Below are positions 1 to 7,381 of a stretch of DNA of 64,000 nucleotides, one piece after another. Made by a program: the position numbers and the translations under genes. The notes below the pieces were generated by a model, which searched no databases, was not told where the DNA came from, and saw nothing but the letters and a program-made list of their open reading frames with translations. The stretch's first letter is position 1. Each line of letters opens with the position of its first letter. Source of the stretch: Nakamurella deserti (GTDB lineage: Bacteria > Actinomycetota > Actinomycetes > Mycobacteriales > Nakamurellaceae); NCBI RefSeq assembly GCF_003260015.1, contig NZ_QCXS01000003.1, positions 424,315 to 488,314 of the forward strand. The letters are read 5' to 3'.

Positions 1-687
1 GAAGACGGCGTTGTCGTAGACCAGCCGGCAGTAGAGCTGGTCGACCACGACCAGGAAGTCGTCCCGGACCGCCAGCCGCGCGAGCCCGGCGATCGTCGCC
101 GCGGTGAACACCGCGCCGGTCGGGTTGTTCGGGTTGGAGGTGAGCAGCAGCCGGATACCGTTGCGGCTCACCGTCTCCAGCGCGTCCAGGTCCAGCTGCG
201 GTCCGTCCGGCGAGTCGACCATCGGCACCCGCACCACCTCGGCACCGAGGAAGCGCAGCATCCGCTCGACGAACAGGTACTCGGGGTCGGCCAATGCGAC
301 CACGTCACCGTGGTCGACCAGCGCGCTCAGGGTGGCGAACAGCCCGCCCTGGGTGCCGGTGGTCATCGCCAGGTTCCGCTCGGGGTCGACGTCGATCCCC
401 ATCAGCGTCGAGATCGACGCGGCACAGATCGCCCGCACCCCGCCGTTGCCGCGGTAGGCGGTGTAGGCCTGTTCCCCGTCACCGGCGGCGGTGGCGAAGG
501 TGGGCAGCGCCCACGCCGGCGGCGCGAACCGGACGGTGTCGAAGTGGGTGGTGTCCAGGAGTCCGTGCCCGGTGCCGTTGAGCCGCAGCGACAGGTCGGC
601 GTCGCGGACCGACATCCCGATGAGCGGCGCCCGCTCGGGGAGGTGGGTGCGGCGCAACCTGGTCGATTCGACGGACCGGATACTCAA
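1..687 (-). CDS. PLP-dependent class I/II aminotransferase (C-terminus cut by window edge)
   Basis: Fold-type I PLP aminotransferase, probably acting on an amino acid. The readable 229 residues include the GTQGGL cofactor-phosphate region, the family motif SNPNNPTGAVF and the PLP-ring aspartate/tyrosine motif VVDQLYCRLVYDN. The Schiff-base lysine lies beyond the window. The start is a TTG at 687: AAGGAG sits 7 nt upstream and no better start follows. It is the last gene of a leftward run (RidA, lactonase, SDR, LysR, aminotransferase), but a 240-bp gap separates it from LysR, so it probably has its own promoter. Substrate cannot be read from the sequence; histidinol-phosphate aminotransferases are related but this protein shows no specific signature. 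Confidence 0.9.
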   Translation of the reverse strand, partial: MSIRSVESTRLRRTHLPERAPLIGMSVRDADLSLRLNGTGHGLLDTTHFDTVRFAPPAWALPTFATAAGDGEQAYTAYRGNGGVRAICAASISTLMGIDVDPERNLAMTTGTQGGLFATLSALVDHGDVVALADPEYLFVERMLRFLGAEVVRVPMVDSPDGPQLDLDALETVSRNGIRLLLTSNPNNPTGAVFTAATIAGLARLAVRDDFLVVVDQLYCRLVYDNAVF

Positions 688-823
688 CGGGTTTCTCCTT
701 CACGCACGGGGCGGTGGCGGCAGACGATTGTGCCCGGGACCGGCGGTGAACACCGACAATGCGCCGCGACACGGACAGAATGGTTCCGGCAATGTCTCCG
801 TAACATTTGTCGGATACCTGCCG

Positions 824-844
824 CCGCATTTCCGGGAAATGCGG
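824..844. promoter_or_regulatory. 21-bp perfect inverted repeat upstream of the aminotransferase
   Basis: Arms CCGCATTTC and GAAATGCGG are exact inverted copies separated by CGG. The dyad lies in the LysR-aminotransferase gap, about 137 bp before the aminotransferase start and 84 bp past the LysR stop. It is AT-richer than its surroundings and has no T-run, so an operator is more likely than a terminator. Which protein binds it, if any, is unknown. Confidence 0.4.
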
Positions 845-927
845 ACCGCACCGCGGCTGCATTCATCCTCAGCGGCGGGCGCGGTGCTGCACAAGCGCGG
901 GATGCTGTCGTGACCGGTGAAGTTCTC

Positions 928-1884
928 CTAACAGATTCCCCCGGTTCGCCCCGCGTCCACCGACCCACCGGGGGCCGCCGCGGGCCGTCGCCCACCCAGC
1001 GCGTCGGCCAGCGTCTGCAGGGTCGCCCGCAGCGCCGGGCGCGGCCCGGTCGCGGCCCGCCAGACGCCGTAGATGCGCCGGACCGGCGCCGACGCCACCG
1101 TCAGCGCCCGCACCTCGGCGGGTAGCGGACCGCGGCCCATGCGCGGCACCAGCGCCAGACCCAGTCCGGCGCCGACCATCTCGATCTGACTGGCGTACTC
1201 GGTGACCATGTGGCCGAACCTGGCCGGGCCCGGCGCGGCCCGGTAGGCGTGCAGCAGGAAGTCGTGCGCCACCGACCCGGGTTCGTACAGCCACGCCTCG
1301 TCGGCGAGGTCCTCGAAATCGACGCTGGCGGCGCCGGCCAGCCGGTGGGTGACGGGCACCAGCACGTCGGAGACGTCGTCGCCGAGCTGACGGGCGTCCA
1401 TCCCCTCGGGCAGTGACAGCGGCATGCCCTTCCAGTCGTGGGCGATGGCCAGATCCACCGAACCGCGGGTGACCAGGTCCACCGCCCGGTGCGAATCCAC
1501 CTCGAGCACCTGAACGGTCAGTTCGGGATGGGCCTGCGTCAGATCGCGGACCGCACGCGGCAACAATCCGCGGGCCGCGGTCGCGAATGCCGCGACTTTC
1601 ATCTCCCCGCGGACCGTCGCCCCGTGCGCCTGCAATTGCGCGCTCATCGCCTCGAGCTCGTTGATGACGCGGCCGGCCGACTCCGCCATGATGCGACCGG
1701 CGTCGGTGAGGGTGACGGTGCGGCCGCGGCGCTCGATGAGCACCTGGCGGACGTCACGCTCCAGCCGGGCGATCTGCTGCGACACGGCCGACGGCGTGTA
1801 ACCGAGCGTCCCGGCGGCCGCCGTCATCGACCCGTGCACGGCCAGCGCCGCGATCGCCCGCAGCCCGGCCAGGCTGACGTTCAC
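928..1884 (-). CDS. LysR-family transcriptional regulator
   Basis: Winged-helix DNA-binding regulator of the LysR type, 318 residues, normal for the family. The HTH occupies about residues 1-60 (AALAVHGSMTAAAGTLGYTP, then SAVSQQIARLE). The effector-binding domain follows from about residue 90, with the family-typical AIAHDW and GAGLGLALVPRMG segments. The GTG at 1884 is chosen because the HTH begins immediately after it; the upstream in-frame stretch is only Pro/Gly/Ala-rich filler. It lies between an SDR dehydrogenase and an aminotransferase on the same strand, so either could be its target. The co-inducer is not evident. Confidence 0.88.
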   Translation of the reverse strand: MNVSLAGLRAIAALAVHGSMTAAAGTLGYTPSAVSQQIARLERDVRQVLIERRGRTVTLTDAGRIMAESAGRVINELEAMSAQLQAHGATVRGEMKVAAFATAARGLLPRAVRDLTQAHPELTVQVLEVDSHRAVDLVTRGSVDLAIAHDWKGMPLSLPEGMDARQLGDDVSDVLVPVTHRLAGAASVDFEDLADEAWLYEPGSVAHDFLLHAYRAAPGPARFGHMVTEYASQIEMVGAGLGLALVPRMGRGPLPAEVRALTVASAPVRRIYGVWRAATGPRPALRATLQTLADALGGRRPAAAPGGSVDAGRTGGIC

Positions 1885-2110
1885 GCGGCCGTCCCCGGCG
1901 GCCGGCCGCCGACCGCCGACGTCGGCCGGGACCGGCGGACCGCCACCCGCGGCCGGGTACCCGTCACCGATTCCCCCGGCCGGGGCGGGCGGGAGTCGGG
2001 CGGGCGGCGGCGGGGGCATCCGGGGTGGGCACGCGGCCATCATCCCAGCCGTCCGGGGCTCTCCCTTCCCCCCGAGGGACGGGTCGGTCACGGCGGCCGG
2101 CGCGGGGCGG

Positions 2111-2953
2111 TCAGCGGCCGGCGGCCGTGAGGATCTCGGCGTCGACCGGCAGCACCGAGCAGCGCGCGGACGTCGCACCGTCGACCACGAGCTCCTGGCC
2201 GGAGACGAACGAGGCGTCCTCGGAGAGCAGGAACGCCACCACGGCGGCGATCTCGGATGGTTCGGCGATACGGCCCCGGGGGTGCCGGGCGGCCCGCTGC
2301 CGGTCGTGGGCCTCCTGGTCGTGCCCCTCCGGGACGACGCCGGTGAGGCTCATCGTGGTGCGCACCGGGCCGGGCAGCACCGCGTTCGCGCGCACGCCCA
2401 GCGGGGCGTACTCCACGGCCAGCTGCCGGGTCAGCGCGTTGATGCCGCCCTTGGTGGCGGCGTAGGCGAAACCACCCGGATAGCCCCGGATCCCCTGCAC
2501 GGAGCTGATCGAGACGACCGACCCGCCGGTCCCGGCCGCCACGAAACGCTCGACGGCCTCCGCGCAGCCCCACACGGTGCCGAGGAGATTGACGTCGACC
2601 TGCCGGCGGACCGCGTCGACGGCGAGACGGTGCGCGGGTGCGTCCATCTCGACCCCGGCGTTGTTGACCCAGCCGGCGAGCGTCCCGAGGGCGACGGCGG
2701 CGGCACCGGCCCGGCGGTGGGTCTCCCGGTCGGCGACGTCTCCGGACACGGCGACGAGAAGGCCGTCGGCACCGCTGCTCTCGACGAGCCGCTGCAGGCG
2801 GTCGCCGTCGACGTCCACGCCGACCACCGCCCAGCCGGTGGCCAGCAGCCGTTCGGTGATGGCCCGCCCGATGCCGTCGGCGGCGCCGGTCACCACGCAC
2901 ACCGGGCGCGGGGTCGTGGAGGCCTGGGCCGTCGGGGAGTGCTGGTCGTCCAT
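2111..2953 (-). CDS. Short-chain dehydrogenase/reductase (SDR)
   Basis: Classical NAD(P)-dependent SDR oxidoreductase, 280 residues. The cofactor motif TGAADGIG is at about residue 22, the NNAG motif near residue 100, the catalytic serine in SISSVQG, and the Tyr/Lys pair in YAATKGG. The aspartate after the second beta strand (GVDVDGD) suggests NAD preference, an inference from family rules. The ATG at 2953 was chosen over an upstream extension that only reads through tandem repeats. It lies 112 bp downstream of the lactonase gene on the same strand and is probably co-transcribed with lactonase and RidA. The substrate, likely a sugar or hydroxy-acid derivative, is not determinable. Confidence 0.88.
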   Translation of the reverse strand: MDDQHSPTAQASTTPRPVCVVTGAADGIGRAITERLLATGWAVVGVDVDGDRLQRLVESSGADGLLVAVSGDVADRETHRRAGAAAVALGTLAGWVNNAGVEMDAPAHRLAVDAVRRQVDVNLLGTVWGCAEAVERFVAAGTGGSVVSISSVQGIRGYPGGFAYAATKGGINALTRQLAVEYAPLGVRANAVLPGPVRTTMSLTGVVPEGHDQEAHDRQRAARHPRGRIAEPSEIAAVVAFLLSEDASFVSGQELVVDGATSARCSVLPVDAEILTAAGR

Positions 2954-2987
2954 GGGGTTTCCGTTTCTGGTGCGGGGGCCCGGGGGC

Positions 2988-3070
2988 GGGCCGGGCCGGG
3001 TGGTCAGGAGCGGGCCGGGCCGGGTGGTCAGGGGTAGGTCGGGCCGGGTGGGCCGGGCCGGGTGGTCAGG
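2988..3070. repeat. Tandem repeat duplicating the end of the lactonase gene
   Basis: Three copies of a GGGCCGGGCCGGGTGGTCAGG-like unit lie between the lactonase and SDR genes. The copy nearest the lactonase contains its stop codon (TCA on the + strand at 3066-3068), so the array looks like repeated duplication of the gene's terminal bases into the spacer. Unit lengths differ by a few bases. Confidence 0.75.
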
Positions 3071-4241
3071 GGTGGGTCGCGATACCGGACCAGGCGATCT
3101 CCGGCCCCGAGCCGTCACCCACCGGGAGGCGGTGCAACGGCGCGAGCCGTCCGTCGTCGAGCACGCGGAAGGTCGCCAGGTTCATCCCGACCTCCGGGGC
3201 ACCGTCGTCGTCACCGACGCGGTAGGTCTCGGAGTTGGCGACGACGAGCGTGCGCCCGGTCGGGTCCAGCGACATCGTGCGCGGGCAGACGCCGCCGGAG
3301 TCGATGCGCTGGAGCTCGCGGAGCAGTCCGGTGCCGTCGATCGCGTACGCCACGATCGAGTTCTCCGCGGCCGCGGGGATGACCCGCGGGGCACCGGCGC
3401 CCGGCCGGTAGGCCCGGTTCGCGACGTAGACGACGGCGCGACCCGGGTGCACGAGGACCGGTCCGACCCCCTGGTGGATCTGCGCCTCCGGGTGCGCGAG
3501 CGTCGAGAGGCGTTGCCGCGGTGTCGGATCCGGCCGCCCGTCGGCGTCGGTCCCGAGGACGAGGAGCTCGTTCTGCGTCTCCAGGGCCAGGTAGTACGTC
3601 GAGCCGGTGGCGTCGGTGTCCAGGTTGCGCGGGCCGAAGTGGGTACCGTCGCCGACGGTCACCGTCACGGAGGCGCCCAGCCGGCCCGCGTCGAGGTCGA
3701 GGACGTGCAGCGAGCCGGGCGCGGTCTGCGGTTCGCGGCTCGCCCGCCACGGGTGCGGGGACGGCAGACCCCGGCACACGCAGAGGCAGAACCGGTCGTC
3801 CGGCGTGACCCGCACCTGGTGCGGGAAGACACCGAGCTCCAGGTCCGGCCGCTGCCCTACCGGCGCGCCGATCGCCCCGCCGGGGCCGAGCCGCAGCACC
3901 GACAGCACCGCCGGCCGGGTGTGGGCCAGCACGAGGTGCGCGCCGCTCGTGTCGGTCGTCAGGTGCAGGGCCCGGCCCGCGATGCGCACCGGGTCGGCGA
4001 GCAGGGCGGGGGCACCGGACCCGGGCCGCAACGCGACGGCACACACCCAGTCGCCGACGTCCGATCCCGGCGGCGGCTCACCGCAGCTGACGTACAGCAC
4101 CGGCAACCGCGGGTGCGGCCGGCCGAACTGGATCGTGTTCGGCAGCGCCAGCGCCGACCGCTCGGTCAGCGTGCCGTCGTCGGGGTCGAGGTCGTAGGAC
4201 GTCAGGGTGCGGCCGCGCCCGACGTACAGGGTGGCCGTCAT
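3066..4241 (-). CDS. Lactonase-family beta-propeller protein (6-phosphogluconolactonase-like)
   Basis: A 391-residue protein with repeated beta-propeller blades, of the lactonase family that includes E. coli Pgl (PF10282). Indicative segments are LYVGRGRTLTSYDLDPDDG at the N-terminus, LGVFPHQVRVTPDDRF, NELLVLGTDADGR and GVCPRTMSLDPTGRTLVVAN. There is no signal peptide, so it is probably cytoplasmic. Members hydrolyse sugar lactones or cyclic muconolactones; the substrate here is unknown. Its ATG overlaps the RidA stop by 4 bp (ATGA), implying translational coupling. With RidA and the downstream SDR it forms a plausible catabolic operon. Confidence 0.85.
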   Translation of the reverse strand: MTATLYVGRGRTLTSYDLDPDDGTLTERSALALPNTIQFGRPHPRLPVLYVSCGEPPPGSDVGDWVCAVALRPGSGAPALLADPVRIAGRALHLTTDTSGAHLVLAHTRPAVLSVLRLGPGGAIGAPVGQRPDLELGVFPHQVRVTPDDRFCLCVCRGLPSPHPWRASREPQTAPGSLHVLDLDAGRLGASVTVTVGDGTHFGPRNLDTDATGSTYYLALETQNELLVLGTDADGRPDPTPRQRLSTLAHPEAQIHQGVGPVLVHPGRAVVYVANRAYRPGAGAPRVIPAAAENSIVAYAIDGTGLLRELQRIDSGGVCPRTMSLDPTGRTLVVANSETYRVGDDDGAPEVGMNLATFRVLDDGRLAPLHRLPVGDGSGPEIAWSGIATHP

Positions 4242-4621
4242 CCCGACCCGAGGTACAGCACCGCGTCGAGTTCGACCTTGACCTCGCGCAGTCCGGCGAC
4301 GACCACCGTCCGGGCCGGCGGCGCGGCGGGGAAGAACGCCGCGTAGGCCCGGTCGAACTCGGTCGTGTACGACCGGGCCGCGAGATAGACGGTGATCTTG
4401 ACGGCGTCGGTCAGCCGGGCCCCCGCCGCGGCGGCGACGGTGGCGAGGTTCGTCAGGGTGAGGCGGGTCTCGGTGGCGACGTCGGCGGGTGCGTAGGCAC
4501 CGGTGCCGTCCCGCGGTACCTGCCCGGAGATGTAGAGGACGTCGCCGGCCCGCACCGCGTGCGAGTAGTGCCCGGCCGGGGGCGGCGCCCCCGGGGCGAT
4601 GAAGGTCTCCCGCGCAGCCAC
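4238..4621 (-). CDS. RidA/YjgF-family deaminase
   Basis: A 127-residue RidA-family protein, the standard length. Members form trimers that hydrolyse reactive enamine/imine intermediates or act as specific deaminases (e.g. 2-aminomuconate deaminase). Recognisable segments are GHYSHAVRAGDVLYISGQVP, the region after VKITVYL, and PARTVVVAGL with the Arg expected to bind the substrate carboxylate, followed by KVELDAV. It is the first gene of the leftward RidA-lactonase-SDR run. RidA proteins fixed in catabolic operons usually belong to the Rid subfamilies of dedicated pathways, so a pathway role is likelier than general housekeeping; this is inference. Confidence 0.88.
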   Translation of the reverse strand: MAARETFIAPGAPPPAGHYSHAVRAGDVLYISGQVPRDGTGAYAPADVATETRLTLTNLATVAAAAGARLTDAVKITVYLAARSYTTEFDRAYAAFFPAAPPARTVVVAGLREVKVELDAVLYLGSG

Positions 4622-4857
4622 CCTGCTCCCGTCCGTCGTCGTCCGCCGCCCGGCCGTGGTCGCGCAGCACCGGGACGGACCCCGACGACAACGCCGTCTC
4701 GTCAGCGGTTCTCGGCGGAGGTCCGCGTCGTCCGGGGTGCGGTGAGCGTGTCAGGGAAGCAGGCGCCCGACAAGCTACAGATGCTGCGCGGTGCGGTGAA
4801 GCATCCGTAACGCCAGCGGCGGGCGCGGGCCGGCGGAGCCCGGCACCATGGACACCG

Positions 4858-5967
4858 ATGACGCTCCCGCCGCCCCCGGCCCCGCGGCCGTGGATCCTGC
4901 ACGTCGACCTGGACCAGTTCCTGGCCGCCGTCGAGGTGCGTCGGCATCCGGAGCTGACCGGCCGCCCCGTGGTGGTGGGCGGGAACGGCGATCCCACGCG
5001 CGCCCGGCAGGTCGTCGCGTCCGCGTCGTACGAGGCGCGGGCGTTCGGGGTGCACGCCGGGATGCCGTTGAAGGTGGCCGCCCGCCGGTGTCCTGACGCG
5101 GTGTTCCTGGCCGGCGACCATCCCGCCTACGAGGCCGCGTCGGCCGAGGTGATGGACGCCCTGCGGGGTCTGGGCCATCCGGTGGAGGTGTGGGGCTGGG
5201 ACGAAGCCGTCCTGGGCGCCACCACCGACGACCCGCGCGGACTCGCCGACCGGATCCGCCGGCACGTCCTCGACGCCACCGCGTTGTCGTGCTCGGTGGG
5301 GATCGGCGAGAACACGTCGCAGGCCAAGTTGGCCACCGGCTTCGGCAAACCGGGCGGCGTCGGCATGCTGACCGGCGCCGACTGGCCGGCGGTGATGTTC
5401 CCTCGGCCGGTGGCGGCGCTCCAGGGCGTCGGGGTCAAGACGGCCCGGAAGCTGGCGGCGATGGGCATCGCCACCGTCGGCGACCTGGCCGGCGCCGACC
5501 CGGCGGTGCTGACGGCCGCGTTCGGTCCCAGCACCGGTGGTTGGCTGGCCGTCGCCGGCCGCGGCGGCGGCGCCACCACGGTCGATCCGACGCCGTGGGT
5601 GCCCCGCTCCCGCAGCCGGGTGGTCACCTACGAGACCGACCTGACCGACCGCGACCGGATGGACGCCGAGGTGACCGCGATGGCCGCGCAGCTGACCGCC
5701 GACATCGCCGCGGACGGGCGCACCGTGCACCGGGTCGCCGTGACCGTCCGCACCGCCAGCTTCTTCACCCGCAGCAGGATCCGGAAGCTGCCGGCGCCGA
5801 CCGTCGACCCGGACGTCGTCGCGGCCACCGCGCGCGACGTGCTGGCCGCGTTCCCGCTGGACCGCCCGGTCCGGCTGCTGGGCGTGCGGGTCGAACTGGA
5901 CCCACCGGCCACCCGCACACCCCCGGAGACGCCGCCGCCCCCGGCGGCAGCCGGGGGCGGTGGGTGA
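4858..5967 (+). CDS. dinB: DNA polymerase IV-like Y-family translesion polymerase
   Basis: A 369-residue Y-family polymerase. The first metal-binding aspartate is in HVDLDQF (usual form HxDxDxF), the steric-gate region follows, and the two other carboxylates are in VEVWGWDEAVLG. The common form of the last motif is YSIDEA, so Ser-Ile is replaced here by Gly-Trp while Asp-Glu is kept. A helix-hairpin-helix (ALQGVGVKTARKLAAMGI) and a little-finger domain with SRVVTYETDL follow. The C-terminal 25 residues are Pro/Gly-rich and show no obvious beta-clamp motif. It bypasses damaged bases with low fidelity. Divergent from ridA, convergent with the next gene (16-bp gap). An upstream ATG at 4848 is out of frame. 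Confidence 0.9.
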   Translation: MTLPPPPAPRPWILHVDLDQFLAAVEVRRHPELTGRPVVVGGNGDPTRARQVVASASYEARAFGVHAGMPLKVAARRCPDAVFLAGDHPAYEAASAEVMDALRGLGHPVEVWGWDEAVLGATTDDPRGLADRIRRHVLDATALSCSVGIGENTSQAKLATGFGKPGGVGMLTGADWPAVMFPRPVAALQGVGVKTARKLAAMGIATVGDLAGADPAVLTAAFGPSTGGWLAVAGRGGGATTVDPTPWVPRSRSRVVTYETDLTDRDRMDAEVTAMAAQLTADIAADGRTVHRVAVTVRTASFFTRSRIRKLPAPTVDPDVVAATARDVLAAFPLDRPVRLLGVRVELDPPATRTPPETPPPPAAAGGGG

Positions 5968-5983
5968 ACGCGGACGGGACCGG

Positions 5984-7285
5984 TCAGGGCTGGTAGGCCA
6001 CCGACCCCTGGTCCTGCAGGTCCTGCAGCACCGCGGGGTCCTGCAGCTCCATCCAGGCGATGACGTCGGAGTAGGTCGCGCAGTAGGTGTCGGGCTTGCC
6101 GCAGGTCTCACGCATGAACTCCGCGGTGGCGGGGTTGAAGGCGTTGCCGGCCCAGTCGTTGAAGTGGTTGGCGATGAGCACCGGCGCGCGGTTGCCGTTG
6201 TAGGCCTGGTCGTACATGAAGCGGTAGGTGTCCAGGACCTTCGGGGTGAGCTCGGCGGCGAAGTCGCCCTTCTGCGCGCCGTTGAACTTGACCCAGAAGT
6301 TGTAGTCCATCGCGGTGACCTTGCCGCCGAGGCCGGCGGAGTAGACCTGCGGCATGTAGAACTCCCAGATCCCGCTGTCCAGCTTCTCGGGCCAGAAGAT
6401 GCCGTCCCGGGGGGCGGGCATCGACGAGTCGTACAGCATGCCGTGCTTCTGCCAGGCCGGCTCCAGCTGGTCCAGCTGCCCGACGAGGCACTGGGTGCGG
6501 CCGCCCTTCACCTCGCTGGCCGGGAACACCAGGTCCGGCGCGTCGGTGATGCCGTCGATGGTCTTCCAGTTGGTCAGGAAGTCGAAGAACTGGTCGAGCT
6601 CGTCGTTCCACTCGGCAGTCGACCAGTTCTCCCCGAGTCCGCAGAAGTGGCCGTTGTAGTGCGTGCCGATCTCGTTCCCGGCCAGGTAGGCCTCGTTGAG
6701 GTCCTTGACGCGCTGGACGACCTCCGCCTGGTCGCCACCGAAGCCGACCTCGGACGCACCACGGTCGGCGCCGGGCCCCTGGTAGGCGTCGGCGTGGCTG
6801 TCGTCGATGACGTAGAGGCCGGTGAGGAAACCGGTGAAACGGGCGTCGTTGGGTGCGGCCGCGTCGAGGAACTCCCGCATCTTGGCCGAGCTGCCCACAC
6901 CGTCGAAGGAGAAGATGACGAACTGCGGGGCCTTCTCCCCCGGCGCCAGCTTCGTCATCGGGACGTTGGTCGCCTTGCGGCCGGACGCGTCGACCGGCGC
7001 CGAGCTCGCCGGCGACTCCGAGCCGGCGGCGCTGGACGGACTCTCCGACGACGGAGCCGTGGAGGTGCCGGGCACCGCCGAGGTCGTCGTGGGGGCCGTC
7101 TCAGTGGGCTTGGCGTAGATGTCCTCCGACGGCTGCACCGTGGTGGTCAGCGTCACCGGCCCGAGGGCGGCCGAGTCGTCGCGGTTGCCGCTGGTCCCCA
7201 GGATCACGCCGACCGTGGCCGCCAGGACCACGACGACGGCGAGAACCGCCCACTTCACCTGACTGGATTTCACGCCACGCCCCAT
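5984..7285 (-). CDS. Membrane-anchored polysaccharide deacetylase-like protein
   Basis: A 433-residue exported protein. An N-terminal membrane anchor (WAVLAVVVVLAATVGVILG, about residues 12-30) is followed by a Ser/Thr/Pro-rich linker to about residue 100, then a NodB-like carbohydrate esterase fold. The metal motif HxxxH is seen in GTHYNGH, and a further His in IANHFNDW. The first motif, usually TFDDG, reads SFDGVG, so one of the two aspartates is missing; chitin- or peptidoglycan-type deacetylation is therefore uncertain. Four cysteines (HFCG, TQCLV, ETCGK, TYCAT) could form disulfides outside the cell. It probably modifies cell-surface glycan. Neighbouring genes give no further clue. Confidence 0.72.
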   Translation of the reverse strand: MGRGVKSSQVKWAVLAVVVVLAATVGVILGTSGNRDDSAALGPVTLTTTVQPSEDIYAKPTETAPTTTSAVPGTSTAPSSESPSSAAGSESPASSAPVDASGRKATNVPMTKLAPGEKAPQFVIFSFDGVGSSAKMREFLDAAAPNDARFTGFLTGLYVIDDSHADAYQGPGADRGASEVGFGGDQAEVVQRVKDLNEAYLAGNEIGTHYNGHFCGLGENWSTAEWNDELDQFFDFLTNWKTIDGITDAPDLVFPASEVKGGRTQCLVGQLDQLEPAWQKHGMLYDSSMPAPRDGIFWPEKLDSGIWEFYMPQVYSAGLGGKVTAMDYNFWVKFNGAQKGDFAAELTPKVLDTYRFMYDQAYNGNRAPVLIANHFNDWAGNAFNPATAEFMRETCGKPDTYCATYSDVIAWMELQDPAVLQDLQDQGSVAYQP

Positions 7286-7381
7286 CCGGCACCCTGTCGC
7301 GCCAACGACCCCGGGACGACGACCGACGCCCCCCTGCTACTGACGTTAGGCGCTCGTGGGGGTTGCCTGAACCCCCCGACG

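Noticed and set aside
1885-2178. 98-residue N-terminal extension of the LysR protein
   Set aside because: Pro/Gly-rich filler overlapping the end of the SDR gene; the HTH starts right after GTG 1884.
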